A DNA stretch of 64,000 bases from JBGTGG01 sp964398945 (GCA_964398945.1 CAYNOT010000008.1:124001-188000); one strand, 5' to 3'. Counted from the first letter of the stretch, positions 53,578 to 62,837 are shown. Numbers and translations: made by a program. The notes: generated by a model from the letters alone, not told the origin.

Positions 53578-54558
53578 ATGGAAATCAGGAATAACTGGAC
53601 AAAACAAGAGATTGGTGAAATCTATAACACACCACTATTGGATCTCATTTACAAAGCCGCTACTACCCATCGCCAATACCATGATGCAAATGAAGTTCAA
53701 GTATGCACGCTACTCTCGGTGAAGACAGGTGGTTGTCCGGAGGATTGCTCGTATTGTCCTCAGGCTGCCCGTTATCATACGGAAGTAAAAGCACATAAAT
53801 TATTGCCGGTTGAGGAGGTACTTGCCAAAGCGTTGGAAGCGAAGGAAGGAGGCAGTACTCGTTTTTGTATGGGTGCAGCCTGGCGAGAGGTTAGGGATAA
53901 CCGTGATTTCGATAAAGTGATTGAGATGGTAAAGAGCGTGAATACCTTGGGGTTGGAAGTTTGCTGTACATTGGGAATGCTCACAGAGGAGCAAGCCAAT
54001 AAACTAAAGGAGGCAGGCTTGTATGCGTATAACCATAACCTGGATACCAGCGAGGAATTTTATGGTGATGTAATTTCAACACGTAGCTATAAAGACCGGT
54101 TGGAAACGTTGGAGAATGTGCGCGAAGCCAAAATATCCGTCTGTTCCGGAGGGATTATTGGAATGGGTGAAATGGAAGAAGACCGCATTGGAATGCTCTA
54201 TACCTTATCCACATTACCAGAACACCCTGAATCCGTGCCGGTAAACGCACTGGTTCCTGTGGAAGGAACCCCATTGGAAGGGCAACCCAGAGTATCCGTA
54301 TGGGAGATGGTTCGAATGATCGCGACTGCACGAATACTAATGCCGAAAGCGATGATCAGGCTTTCTGCAGGAAGGGTAATGATGAGCGTTGAAGAACAGG
54401 CTTTATGTTTTATGGCAGGTGCCAATAGTATTTTTGCCGGTGACAAGTTGTTGACAACCCCTAATCCTGATTATGTGGAGGACAAGAAGATGTTCCAGCT
54501 TTTGCAATTGAAACCCCGGGAAGCTTTTAAAAAGGAAAGTGAAAACCAATTAGCCTAA
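53578..54558 (+). CDS. bioB: Biotin synthase
   Basis: This 326-residue radical-SAM enzyme inserts sulfur into dethiobiotin. The CxxxCxxC cluster motif GGCPEDCSYCPQ supplies C53, C57 and C60. Other conserved blocks are RFCMGAAWRE, LEVCCTLGML, YNHNLDTSEEFY, and the C-terminal RLSAGRVMM with the Arg that ligates the second cluster. No other bio gene is adjacent, so the pathway is dispersed here. It may be co-transcribed with sppA. Confidence 0.96.
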   Translation: MEIRNNWTKQEIGEIYNTPLLDLIYKAATTHRQYHDANEVQVCTLLSVKTGGCPEDCSYCPQAARYHTEVKAHKLLPVEEVLAKALEAKEGGSTRFCMGAAWREVRDNRDFDKVIEMVKSVNTLGLEVCCTLGMLTEEQANKLKEAGLYAYNHNLDTSEEFYGDVISTRSYKDRLETLENVREAKISVCSGGIIGMGEMEEDRIGMLYTLSTLPEHPESVPVNALVPVEGTPLEGQPRVSVWEMVRMIATARILMPKAMIRLSAGRVMMSVEEQALCFMAGANSIFAGDKLLTTPNPDYVEDKKMFQLLQLKPREAFKKESENQLA

Positions 54559-54966
54559 CAGTTGTTAATGGTCTCCTTTTTGATGTAAGGTTTATCCCGA
54601 TTTTGAGAAAAATGAGGTTAAAATATGAACAATTCAAATCCTTCTAACACTCTCTGCGAGAGTCAGCGGAGGAAGTTTTTATCAATAAGTTCCAATTTCT
54701 GAACAGTTAAACGATAATATCTCCCCTTTACCTGAAAATTATCCTGTGTTTGCAATGGAAGGGATGGGTTTGATCCCGGGTTTATCTATTCTGTGTTGGT
54801 ACTGGTTGTGAATCCTACAATGAAAGAAATGCCAAACTATACGGTATTATTAGACGAAGTATTTTCTTTACGAGACATTTGACGTTTATACAGGGCTATA
54901 ATCCGCCAATGACTTTTTGCGATCCCAGTAAGACCGTGATAAGGATTGGTTCTTCGAATAAAGATC
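54559..54966. other. Gene-free stretch after bioB
   Basis: All frames are closed by stops at short intervals, and no RNA gene was recognised. A phrase at 54640-54676, CTCTCTGCGAGAGTCAGCGG, contains a short palindrome (CTCTCTGCGAGAG), which might act as a bioB terminator though the T-run is weak. Confidence 0.4.
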
Positions 54967-55017
54967 AAGACATCTGATTAGTGGCACCAACTTAATTGGT
55001 ACCACTAAGAATGTCTT
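54967..55017. repeat. Long imperfect hairpin downstream of the small-peptide genes
   Basis: AAGACAT...TAGTGGCACCAA (54967-54990) pairs with TTGGTACCACTA...ATGTCTT (54996-55017), with one mismatch and small internal loops. It follows the end of the 55-residue peptide gene on the minus strand and may terminate or stabilise that mRNA. Confidence 0.6.
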
Positions 55018-55055
55018 TAAGCAAGGCTATTTTATTGTAACTGATTGATAATCAA

Positions 55056-55223
55056 TTACCATTCAGCCTTGTCTTCCATAACTATACCACCTTGAACTTC
55101 GGTTGATGAAGCAACCTCTTGGTTAGTTGAATTAACAGAAGGGTCTACTTGATTTCCTGATACAAAAGTAAAGGAAAGAAGAGCTACGACTGCAACAGCA
55201 AAAAGTATTATGCGAGTCTTCAT
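55056..55223 (-). CDS. Secreted peptide precursor, 55 residues
   Basis: An ATG at 55223 on the minus strand opens a frame whose product has a clean signal peptide (MKTRIILFAVAVVALLSFTF, then VSG). A mature part of about 30 polar residues rich in Ser, Val and Glu follows, ending MEDKAEW. Cleavage after a small residue near 22 is plausible. It lies 27 bases after the lipoprotein peptide gene on the same strand. Both are divergent from a TPR histidine kinase. The role is unknown; a sensed or structural envelope peptide is conceivable. Confidence 0.55.
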   Translation of the reverse strand: MKTRIILFAVAVVALLSFTFVSGNQVDPSVNSTNQEVASSTEVQGGIVMEDKAEW

Positions 55224-55250
55224 AAGCTTAAGTAATTAAAGTTTAGGAAT

Positions 55251-55385
55251 TTATATTTTATCATGTTGTCCAGTACCACCACCAACAGGATAATCAGTGC
55301 TTGGCTTTACTTCTTCTTCTGAACAAGAGGTAAATGCAAAGCCAGAAGCACAAACGATAATCAAGGAGTAAATAATCTTTTTCAT
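55251..55385 (-). CDS. Tiny lipoprotein, 44 residues
   Basis: The frame extends back to 55442, but the ATG at 55385 gives a standard lipoprotein signal: MKKIIYSLIIVCASGFAFTS, then the lipidated Cys. Only about 24 residues remain after it, with an acidic start (SEEEVKPST) and a Gly-rich end (VGGGTGQHDKI). The acidic residues after the Cys fit Bacteroidota surface-lipoprotein export rules. It is the first gene of a two-gene unit with the 55-residue peptide. Confidence 0.6.
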   Translation of the reverse strand: MKKIIYSLIIVCASGFAFTSCSEEEVKPSTDYPVGGGTGQHDKI

Positions 55386-55495
55386 AGTTTTATAAGGTTT
55401 AGGTTTTTTATTTGTTTCGGTTCGTTTAATTTGATGGGTCAAAGGTGGCTGGTCTTTTTAAAAGTATCCAAGCAATAAAATTTTATTAATTACCT

Positions 55496-57571
55496 GTGTA
55501 CCAAAATTTCATTCTAACTTTAAAGGCCCTCCCTTTATTTATTGTTGGGATTTTCCTGCCCTCTATATTAAATGGACAGGATCACTATGTCGATTCTTTG
55601 AATCAGAAATTGGAAATGACAAGTGGTGAAGAAAGATGGGAAGTCTTAAGAAATTTGTTCAGCTATTTCTACGGTTCCGACTATGAGAAGTCGATTGACT
55701 ATGCCAATAGTGCATATATAGTAGCCACTAACTTAGGAGACAGTATGCGAATGGTTCGTTCGGGAAGAATGCAGGGAATGGCGTTGGAAAAGATAGGAAG
55801 GGTAGACGAATCCATTTTGATTTATAAGGATGTCTTAGCGATTGCGGAGCGGAATAGTTATGATGATCAGTCTAAATACCTTTTCAATAGCTTGGGAATT
55901 TCCTATATGTCAAGAGGTCAATTTGATAAGGCCTTGGAGTATTATCTTCAAACTCTTGCGATTAGGGAGAAACAAGGTACAAAAGATGAAATAAGCCTTG
56001 CATTAAATAATATTGGAGTAGCTTACTTTAAGTTGAAAGATCATGAGCGCGCGTTGGAGAATTATAATAGAGCCCTGTCGATAAAAGAAGAAATAGGCGA
56101 TACATATCTTTTGGAACAGCTTATCATTAATAAGGGGTTAGTTCTGGTAAGTTTAAAAAAATACCCTGAAGCAGTCGAAACAATTAATAGGGCATTTGAA
56201 ATTTGCGGACTAAATTGTGATGATATCGTCCAAAAAGAGGGATACTTTGGATTGGGAAGCGCATACTTAGCAATGAAAAATTATAATGAAGCTAAGCGGG
56301 CTTCAGAAAAGTCTTTAGAATTAGCTAGAAAACAAAACGATAAAGTATTTATTCTTTTCAATCTCGAAACACTTTCCGCTATAAATATGGAATTTAGAGA
56401 TTGGGAAGCGTCACTTGAAAACCTGGATGAGGCCATAAGTATTGCAGTTGAAACCCAATTTTCTCTTAATCTTATACAGATTTACAGACATTATTCAACG
56501 GTATATGATACTCTTGGAGACTACCGAGAGGCTTCTATGTACAGGGAAAAGTATATTCAGTTAAAAGATAGTGTATACAGCGCGGATCTAATAAGGAATC
56601 TTGCAAAAGTCCAAACTGATTTTGAAGAACGTGAAAACAAAGCAACAATTGCCGCAAAGGAGGAAGTAATAAAGCGTCAAGAACGCTTAAATTTTGCGAT
56701 TGGGATTATTGCAGTGCTTGCTACTTTACTGATTTTCGTATTGCATCGCTCCAATCTTATAAAGAAAAAGGTCAACAACGCTTTATCCGATGCGAAAGCA
56801 ACCATCGAAGCGCAAAATAGGGAACTCTCGCGGTTGAATAAGGAACTTGAAATAAAGGTGGACAAACGAACAGCAGAATTACAAGTCAGCAATACATCCT
56901 TGCAACGTGTAAATGCTGAACTGGATAATTTTATTTATAAAACCTCCCATGATATCCGCGGCCCTTTGGCAAGTTTAAAAGGCATGTGCAATGTGGCGAT
57001 CATGGATGTGAAAGATGAAACCGCACTCGATTATTTAAAAAAACTTGAGGTTACCGCAGAACGCTTAAACACCATCCTTACCCGGTTGTTGATCATTAAC
57101 CAGATTAATCATAGCACACCCGCAAATGACCCGATAGATTTTGACTCCATGGTCAACGATGTAATCCTGCTGGAAAGGAAGAAGGGTATGCCACCGCGGT
57201 TTAAAATCGATTCTGAAATCCAGGAGCGGATTACTTTTTCCTCTGATAAAGAGCTGATCCGTATTATCCTCGAAAACCTGATTGACAACGCCATAAAATT
57301 CCATAACGACTCCGAACGCATAAACCCATTTGTAAAAATCATAATCACTAAAAAAGACTCACAGATCGATATCCGGGTTATTGACAATGGTATTGGGATT
57401 GATGCTGCGGATGCCGAAAAAATATTTCAAATGTTTTCCCGGGCTTCCGAGCGCTCCGAAACCGGTGGGATTGGCCTGTACCTCACGCGCACCGCTACTG
57501 AGAAACTTGGCGGTACTGTCACAATAGGTACTACTGAACAGGGATATACCGAGTTCCGTGTCCGGTTTTAA
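55496..57571 (+). CDS. TPR-sensor histidine kinase
   Basis: This 691-residue membrane kinase starts with a signal/anchor sequence, likely from the GTG at 55496. A periplasmic sensor of about six tetratricopeptide repeats follows (residues 60-370, with units such as YNRALSIKEEIGD). One membrane helix (FAIGIIAVLATLLIFVLHR, near 400) leads to a coiled coil and the HisKA domain with KTSHDIRGPL as H box. The ATPase domain has LIDNAIKFHNDS (N box), DNGIGIDAADAEKIF (G1), and GGIGLYL (G2). No response regulator is adjacent. Two tiny secreted-protein genes are divergent from it. Confidence 0.9.
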   Translation: MYQNFILTLKALPLFIVGIFLPSILNGQDHYVDSLNQKLEMTSGEERWEVLRNLFSYFYGSDYEKSIDYANSAYIVATNLGDSMRMVRSGRMQGMALEKIGRVDESILIYKDVLAIAERNSYDDQSKYLFNSLGISYMSRGQFDKALEYYLQTLAIREKQGTKDEISLALNNIGVAYFKLKDHERALENYNRALSIKEEIGDTYLLEQLIINKGLVLVSLKKYPEAVETINRAFEICGLNCDDIVQKEGYFGLGSAYLAMKNYNEAKRASEKSLELARKQNDKVFILFNLETLSAINMEFRDWEASLENLDEAISIAVETQFSLNLIQIYRHYSTVYDTLGDYREASMYREKYIQLKDSVYSADLIRNLAKVQTDFEERENKATIAAKEEVIKRQERLNFAIGIIAVLATLLIFVLHRSNLIKKKVNNALSDAKATIEAQNRELSRLNKELEIKVDKRTAELQVSNTSLQRVNAELDNFIYKTSHDIRGPLASLKGMCNVAIMDVKDETALDYLKKLEVTAERLNTILTRLLIINQINHSTPANDPIDFDSMVNDVILLERKKGMPPRFKIDSEIQERITFSSDKELIRIILENLIDNAIKFHNDSERINPFVKIIITKKDSQIDIRVIDNGIGIDAADAEKIFQMFSRASERSETGGIGLYLTRTATEKLGGTVTIGTTEQGYTEFRVRF

Positions 57572-57622
57572 TCCCTTCTCAACTTTTATTGCTCCCGCTC
57601 AATTAGCATCTTTGCACAAATT

Positions 57623-59701
57623 TTGGAAATGGATAAAAAATTTAAACGATATACAATTACGTCAGCATTGCCGTATGCGAATGGCCCACTTCACATCGGT
57701 CATATTGCTGGCGCGTATTTGCCAGCCGATACATACGTTCGGTATTTACGGTTGAGGGAAGAAGATGTTGTTTTTATCTGTGGTTCTGATGAACATGGTG
57801 TGGCGATAACGCTAGGTGCTAAAAAGGAAGGTAAAACCCCAAAAGAATTTGTTGACAAGTACCATGCATTAATGAAAGGGGCTTTTGAGGAATTCGGTAT
57901 TTCGTTTGATATTTATTCCCGCACCTCCAATCCAATCCACTACGAGACCGCCCGGGAATTTTTTAAAAATATTTATGAAAAGGGCATTTTCCTGGAAGAA
58001 ACCTCTGACCAGTTTTATGATGAACAGGAAAAAATTTTCCTGGCCGATCGGTACATTGTTGGCACATGCCCAAACTGTGGAAATGAAAATGCGTACGGTG
58101 ATCAATGCGAGAAATGCGGGAGCACATTAAGCCCAAAGCAATTAAAAAATCCCCGCTCCACGGTTTCGGGAAATCAACCTGTACTGAAACCTACCCTCCA
58201 TTGGTACTTTCCACTGGACCAATATGAAGCATGGTTAAAAACATGGTTGTTGGACGGACACAAAGATTGGAAAACCAATGTCTATGGACAGTGTGGCTCG
58301 TGGTTGGAACAAGGGTTGCAACCACGATCAATTACGCGGGATTTGGATTGGGGCGTACCCGTACCACTTGAGAATGGGAAAGGAAAAGTATTGTATGTTT
58401 GGTTCGATGCACCGATAGGATATATCTCTGCAACAAAGGAATTGCGACCCAATGATTGGGAATTGTATTGGAAAGACGAAGGCACAAGGTTAATCCACTT
58501 TATCGGTAAGGATAATATTGTATTCCACTGTATTGTTTTTCCTTCTATCCTGAAAGCAGCAGGTGACTATATTTTGCCCGACAATGTTCCGGCAAATGAA
58601 TTTTTGAACCTTGAAGGAGAGAAGATCAGTACCTCTCGTAACCATGCCGTTTGGCTGCATGAATACCTTCAGGAATTTCCCGGTAAAACGGATGAGCTTC
58701 GCTATGTGCTCACATCCATTTCCCCGGAAACAAAGGATGCCGACTTTACCTGGAAGGATTTTCAACAGAAGATCAACAGTGAACTTGTCGCGATCCTTGG
58801 AAATTTTGTAAACAGGGTAATGGTGCTTACCTGGAAATACTATAATGGCGTTGTTCCGTCCTATTCAGGGAATGGTGAAAACGGGAATATAAAAAGGATA
58901 GAGAGAATCCATCAGCTGGCCATTGCTGAAATGAATGATTCAGTGGCGTTAATGATCGAGGGCTTAAAGAATTTCAAATTCCGGGATGCGCAGTTTCAAA
59001 TGATGAATATTGCCCGAATTGGAAATCGTTTTTTGGCAGAAACTGAGCCGTGGAAACTTGCAAAAACAGACATGGATACGGTAGGCAATATCCTGTATGC
59101 TGCCATTTCCATTGTTGCCAATGTAGCCATTGCGAGTGAACCATTCTTGCCCAAAACATCCGCTAACATCAAGCAACAATTAGGGGTGGAAAATGACGGA
59201 AGCGTGTTTTGGAAAGAAGAAAAAATAGTGGACATACTATCAACTGGCCATCAGCTTAACAAGGCTGAACTTCTTTTTCAAAATATTGAGGATGCCGAAA
59301 TCGAAAAGCAAATCCAGAAATTAATAAAGGAAGAAGTGATGGCAGAAGAAGCAAAAAATGTTGCAGCGTTAAAGCCCGAAATTGTTTTTGAAGATTTCGC
59401 GAAATTGGACATCCGCATCGGCAAAGTATTGGCGGCAGAGAAAATGGAAAAATCCAAGAAGTTGTTGAAACTAACGGTTGATACCGGAATTGACCAACGT
59501 ACGATCTTGAGTGGAATCGCAGAACATTTTTCCCCGGAAGAAATGGTAGGGAAACAAGTTTCATTGATTGCGAACCTAGCGCCACGAAAAATGATGGGAA
59601 TCGAATCGCAGGGAATGATTTTAATGGCTGAAGATTTGAACGGCAAACTGAAATTGATCCAACCTTCCGATGAAGTAAACCCGGGCGCTACCGTCAGTTA
59701 G
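57623..59701 (+). CDS. metG: Methionyl-tRNA synthetase with C-terminal tRNA-binding domain
   Basis: This 692-residue class I synthetase has the HIGH motif as ANGPLHIGHIAGAYLPAD near residue 16. It has a four-Cys zinc knuckle CPNCG...CEKCG near 150-170. The KMSKS equivalent is GEKISTSRNHAVW near 330, the variant normal for this MetG class. The final 110 residues are the EMAP/Trbp111-like tRNA-binding domain (FAKLDIRIGKVLAAEKM). Its last 8 bases overlap the end of the convergent pth gene. Confidence 0.95.
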   Translation: MEMDKKFKRYTITSALPYANGPLHIGHIAGAYLPADTYVRYLRLREEDVVFICGSDEHGVAITLGAKKEGKTPKEFVDKYHALMKGAFEEFGISFDIYSRTSNPIHYETAREFFKNIYEKGIFLEETSDQFYDEQEKIFLADRYIVGTCPNCGNENAYGDQCEKCGSTLSPKQLKNPRSTVSGNQPVLKPTLHWYFPLDQYEAWLKTWLLDGHKDWKTNVYGQCGSWLEQGLQPRSITRDLDWGVPVPLENGKGKVLYVWFDAPIGYISATKELRPNDWELYWKDEGTRLIHFIGKDNIVFHCIVFPSILKAAGDYILPDNVPANEFLNLEGEKISTSRNHAVWLHEYLQEFPGKTDELRYVLTSISPETKDADFTWKDFQQKINSELVAILGNFVNRVMVLTWKYYNGVVPSYSGNGENGNIKRIERIHQLAIAEMNDSVALMIEGLKNFKFRDAQFQMMNIARIGNRFLAETEPWKLAKTDMDTVGNILYAAISIVANVAIASEPFLPKTSANIKQQLGVENDGSVFWKEEKIVDILSTGHQLNKAELLFQNIEDAEIEKQIQKLIKEEVMAEEAKNVAALKPEIVFEDFAKLDIRIGKVLAAEKMEKSKKLLKLTVDTGIDQRTILSGIAEHFSPEEMVGKQVSLIANLAPRKMMGIESQGMILMAEDLNGKLKLIQPSDEVNPGATVS

Positions 59702-60257
59702 TGTTAAACTGGTTCATGGTTCTTTCCAGTCCGATGGTGCAAAATGCAAGTGTAGCTTCAATGCATTTTTCGATGATGGCCGGGAGTTTTTCAAATTCCT
59801 GCTGGGAAAAATTGCTAAGTACGTAGTCGACTTGTTGTCCTTTTCCAAAATCGGCCCCAATACCAACCCGTAGGCGGGGATAATTTTGGCCCCCGGTAAG
59901 TTGTTCGATATTGGTTAGTCCGTTGTGCCCGGCAGCACTTCCTTTTGCCCGGATACGGATCGTTTCAAAAGGTATAGCTAAATCATCAACAAGGACCAGA
60001 AGGTTTTCTTTCGGGATTTTTAATTCATTCAACCAATAGCTTATGGCCTTTCCGCTAAGGTTCATATACGTTGTTGGCTTAATAAGATGAAGGCTTCTTC
60101 CTTTGAATTTTACCTCTGCTTTATCAGCATACCGGCTGGGGGTAAATTTGGCATCGAATTTATCTGCCAGTTGGTCCACGATCAGGAAGCCAATATTATG
60201 ACGGGTAAGTTCATACCCGGGGCCAATGTTGCCCAGGCCGGCAATTAAATATTTCAT
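59694..60257 (-). CDS. pth: Peptidyl-tRNA hydrolase
   Basis: This 187-residue enzyme releases tRNA from stalled peptidyl-tRNAs. Typical blocks are YLIAGLGNIGPGYELTRHNIGF with the catalytic His and Asn, KPTTYMNLSGKA, and DDLAIPFETIRIRAKGSAAGHNGL. It lies downstream of rplY on the same strand but is separated by a terminator hairpin. The 3' ends of pth and metG overlap by 8 bases. Confidence 0.95.
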   Translation of the reverse strand: MKYLIAGLGNIGPGYELTRHNIGFLIVDQLADKFDAKFTPSRYADKAEVKFKGRSLHLIKPTTYMNLSGKAISYWLNELKIPKENLLVLVDDLAIPFETIRIRAKGSAAGHNGLTNIEQLTGGQNYPRLRVGIGADFGKGQQVDYVLSNFSQQEFEKLPAIIEKCIEATLAFCTIGLERTMNQFNTN

Positions 60258-60278
60258 AGCGATCCAGTTAAAAGCAAA

Positions 60279-60304
60279 AAAAATCCTGCAAAAGCAGGAT
60301 TTTT
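60279..60304 (-). terminator. Terminator between rplY and pth
   Basis: AAAAATCCTGC (60279-60289), loop AAAA, and GCAGGATTTTT (60294-60304) form an 11-pair stem. On the minus strand it is followed by a T-run. It ends the prs-rplY transcript. Confidence 0.75.
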
Positions 60305-60326
60305 AAAGATATGGTTTTTTCGGGAA

Positions 60327-60944
60327 TTACTTTTTATCTTCAGCTTTCGCATCGCCTCCGGCAGCAGCGGCAGCAGCAGCTTCTTCTTCAATCATTTTTG
60401 CGGCACGTGAAACTTCCACCACTGCAATTGGTGAAGATTTGGTATCCAAAAATGTTAATCCTGGAATCTTAAGGTCACCAACTTTAACGGCATGGTGAAA
60501 ATCAAGTTCAGAAACATCAATATCGATATGGTCAGGCATATCCTTCGGAAAACCAGCAACCTTTAATGACATCTTCTTTCGTACCAACGTTCCTCCTTTG
60601 CTTACACCGGGGGCTTGTCCAACAATACGGGTTGGGATATTCATCTTGATTTTCCTGGCCTCATCGATGCGAAGGAAATCTGCATGCAGAATAACCTCAC
60701 TCACCGGATGGAATTGGATGTCTTGCAAAATTGCCTGGCACTCTTCACCTTCAATATTCAAATGTGCGAAGTGGGCTTCATTTGTATACACCAACTCGCG
60801 GAACAAAATCATCGGTGAATGGAAATGGATTTGGGTCCCTCCTCCATATAATACGCATGGAACATTTGCATTGTCTCGGAGGTTTTGTGAATCAGACTTT
60901 CCGAGATTTGCTCTTTTATACCCTATAATCTCAATGGTTTTCAT
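60327..60944 (-). CDS. rplY: 50S ribosomal protein L25 (general stress protein Ctc type)
   Basis: This 205-residue ribosomal protein binds 5S rRNA. The N-terminal L25 domain (EIIGYKRANLGKSDSQNLR, VPCVLYGGG, LQDIQFHPVSEVILHADFL) is followed by the TL5/Ctc beta domain (RIVGQAPGVSKGGTLVRKK). An Ala/Glu-rich tail (EEEAAAAAAAGGDAKAEDKK) ends it. It lies 27 bases downstream of prs on the same strand, the common prs-rplY-pth order. Confidence 0.95.
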   Translation of the reverse strand: MKTIEIIGYKRANLGKSDSQNLRDNANVPCVLYGGGTQIHFHSPMILFRELVYTNEAHFAHLNIEGEECQAILQDIQFHPVSEVILHADFLRIDEARKIKMNIPTRIVGQAPGVSKGGTLVRKKMSLKVAGFPKDMPDHIDIDVSELDFHHAVKVGDLKIPGLTFLDTKSSPIAVVEVSRAAKMIEEEAAAAAAAGGDAKAEDKK

Positions 60945-60971
60945 AAATTTTATTTGTTTTAGTTTAATTGT

Positions 60972-61901
60972 TTAAAGCTTTATAAATAAAGAACTGATCG
61001 ATTCATGGTCATGGATTTTCCGGATTGCTTTCGCAAACAAATCAGAAACGCTTAGGACCTTGATTTTTGATATGGTTTTCTTTAGCGGGATAGTATCTGT
61101 TACCACAATTTCTTCCAACATCGAATTCTCAATGTTCTCATAGGCATTGCCTGACAATACAGGATGTGTACAAACCGCACGGACAGTTTTAGCTCCTTTT
61201 TCTTTTAGTAAAGCAGCAGCTTTGCAAATGGTGCCGGCCGTATCCACTAAGTCGTCAACCAATACCACTTCTTTTCCTTCTACTTCACCAATCAGGCGCA
61301 TGCTGTGTACTATGTTGGCTTCCTTCCTGTATTTGTCGCATACCACCAGGTCGGCATTGAAAAATTTAGCAAAACTACGCGCCCGTTTTATCCCGCCAAC
61401 ATCGGGTGTTGCAAACATGATGTTTTCAAGGCCGAGCGACTTTAGATAAGGAACAAAAATATAGGCACCATCAAGGTGGTCTACGGGAATATCAAAAAAT
61501 CCCTGGATTTGATCGGCATGCAGGTCACAGGTCATAATCCTGTTTGCACCAGCCGCTGAAATGAGATTGGCAATCATTTTGGCCGCTATCGAAACACGGG
61601 GTTGGTCTTTCCGGTCTTGGCGGGCATATCCAAAGTAAGGGATTACAACGTTCACAGAAGATGCACTCGCTCTTTTGGCTGCATCCACCATCAACAAGAG
61701 CTCCATTAAATTGTCGGAAGGGGCAAAGGTTGATTGGATAATGAACACTTCATGGCCACGAACGGATTCAGTTAAGAAGGGGGACATTTCACCATCACTG
61801 AATTGTTGGTAGTTTACCTTTCCCAGCGTTTCCCCATAGGCATGGGCAATCCTTTCTGCCAAGTATAGGGTTGCACTTCCACTGAATATTTTAACGGCCA
61901 T
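60972..61901 (-). CDS. prs: Ribose-phosphate pyrophosphokinase
   Basis: This 309-residue enzyme makes PRPP from ribose-5-phosphate and ATP. Conserved parts are FSDGEMSPFLTESVRGHEVF, the catalytic flexible loop YFGYARQDRKDQPR, and the PRPP-binding loop VVLVDDLVDTAGTICKAA near residue 215. It supplies the purine genes purC and purL found elsewhere in the window. A terminator for the upstream tRNA gene separates them. Confidence 0.96.
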   Translation of the reverse strand: MAVKIFSGSATLYLAERIAHAYGETLGKVNYQQFSDGEMSPFLTESVRGHEVFIIQSTFAPSDNLMELLLMVDAAKRASASSVNVVIPYFGYARQDRKDQPRVSIAAKMIANLISAAGANRIMTCDLHADQIQGFFDIPVDHLDGAYIFVPYLKSLGLENIMFATPDVGGIKRARSFAKFFNADLVVCDKYRKEANIVHSMRLIGEVEGKEVVLVDDLVDTAGTICKAAALLKEKGAKTVRAVCTHPVLSGNAYENIENSMLEEIVVTDTIPLKKTISKIKVLSVSDLFAKAIRKIHDHESISSLFIKL

Positions 61902-61916
61902 GCGTTGTGTTTTTAC

Positions 61917-61950
61917 AAAAAAATCAATCCCGACTTAAAAGACGGGATTG
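61917..61950 (-). terminator. Terminator after tRNA-Gln
   Basis: CAATCCCG (61925-61932) and CGGGATTG (61943-61950) form a stem that extends inward past one mismatch. On the minus strand it is followed by seven Ts (61917-61923). Confidence 0.7.
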
Positions 61951-61957
61951 TTATAGT

Positions 61958-62029
61958 TGCCCGACTAGGGCTCGAACCTAGACTCTTCTGAACCAAAATC
62001 AGACGTGTTGCCAGTTACACCATCGGGCA
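61958..62029 (-). tRNA. tRNA-Gln (anticodon TTG)
   Basis: The 72-base minus-strand segment folds as a complete cloverleaf. The acceptor stem is TGCCCGA with TCGGGCA. The anticodon arm TCTGA-TTTTGGT-TCAGA has anticodon TTG, and the T arm contains GGTTCGAGCC. The anticodon reads CAA codons, so the tRNA is glutamine-specific. The CCA end is not encoded. Confidence 0.95.
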
Positions 62030-62106
62030 AAAATGTGTATACACCCCTAAAAAGGGAGTGCAAAGGTATTATTATTTTTCAAAAATGTAAATGGGGGGAA
62101 TACTTT

Positions 62107-62676
62107 TTAAAGCTCCTTTTCCTGAATTTCCATCGTACCCTCTATAAAGCCCTCCGCCCAGAACCTATATTTGTCCAGAATGGAAATTACGGCATTTCTG
62201 AGGTGCCGCTGGTTTTGGAAATCGATATCCCCGTAAAGGGTTGTGGCATATCCTTGCCAAATCGAACGGTTTTGCCTTCTGTCATAAAATTGGATTAAGA
62301 GTGTACCCTTTTTCAAGTGGAGTTTCTTTGGGTCATAATCCATGTTTTCATTTCCCGTTTTGACCCATTCTTCAATGTCCGGTTGGTTGTATCCATTAAA
62401 ACGGAGACTGTCCGTAAACATTTTAAAACCAATAATGAGGTGGGGCCTGTTCTCTGTATTCTTATACCCCAGAAATTTCATACGGGAAATAATCGAACTT
62501 TCAATGACCTCGTTCATCATGGAAGAATCCACAACCCCCGCAGGTTTCATCATATCAAAACTTCTATACTTTTTGAAATTCCCTTTGTAACTATAATCGT
62601 ATTCAACAGGAAGTTCTTTGTATCCCAGGCAGGAACTCAAGACGCCAAGGATCAAGATTGGAAGAAATTGTTTCAT
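62107..62676 (-). CDS. DUF4136-like lipoprotein
   Basis: This 189-residue lipoprotein has the signal MKQFLPILILGVLSSC with the lipobox Cys16. The body matches the DUF4136 pattern: DYSYKGNFKKYRSFDM near the start, IESSIISRMKFLGYKNTENRPHLIIGF in the middle, and a C-terminal half with KKGTLLIQFYDRRQNRSIWQGYATT. These are common Bacteroidota envelope proteins of unknown function. It stands alone, between tRNA-Gln and purL. Confidence 0.8.
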   Translation of the reverse strand: MKQFLPILILGVLSSCLGYKELPVEYDYSYKGNFKKYRSFDMMKPAGVVDSSMMNEVIESSIISRMKFLGYKNTENRPHLIIGFKMFTDSLRFNGYNQPDIEEWVKTGNENMDYDPKKLHLKKGTLLIQFYDRRQNRSIWQGYATTLYGDIDFQNQRHLRNAVISILDKYRFWAEGFIEGTMEIQEKEL

Positions 62677-62772
62677 GTGTTAATAAATTTTAAAGTAAAG
62701 ACACATGGAATAGCCAGGAATCGACACCATTATTGAACTGAATATAGTGCTTGGCCATTTCATAGAGATTGC

Positions 62773-62810
62773 GTTTGAACGTTAAGATAATTCAATTGTA
62801 ACGTTCAAAC
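62773..62810. repeat. 12-base perfect inverted repeat
   Basis: GTTTGAACGTTA (62773-62784) and TAACGTTCAAAC (62799-62810) can form a hairpin with a 14-base loop between the DUF4136 gene and the purL stop. No T-run follows, so it may be a binding site and not a terminator. Confidence 0.55.
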
Positions 62811-62837
62811 AATACTTGCCCCTTTATGGTTTTGTTA

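Noticed and set aside
58600..58660. Apparently degenerate KMSKS motif (KISTS) in MetG
   Set aside because: This variant is normal for the zinc-containing MetG class in Bacteroidota and does not imply loss of function.
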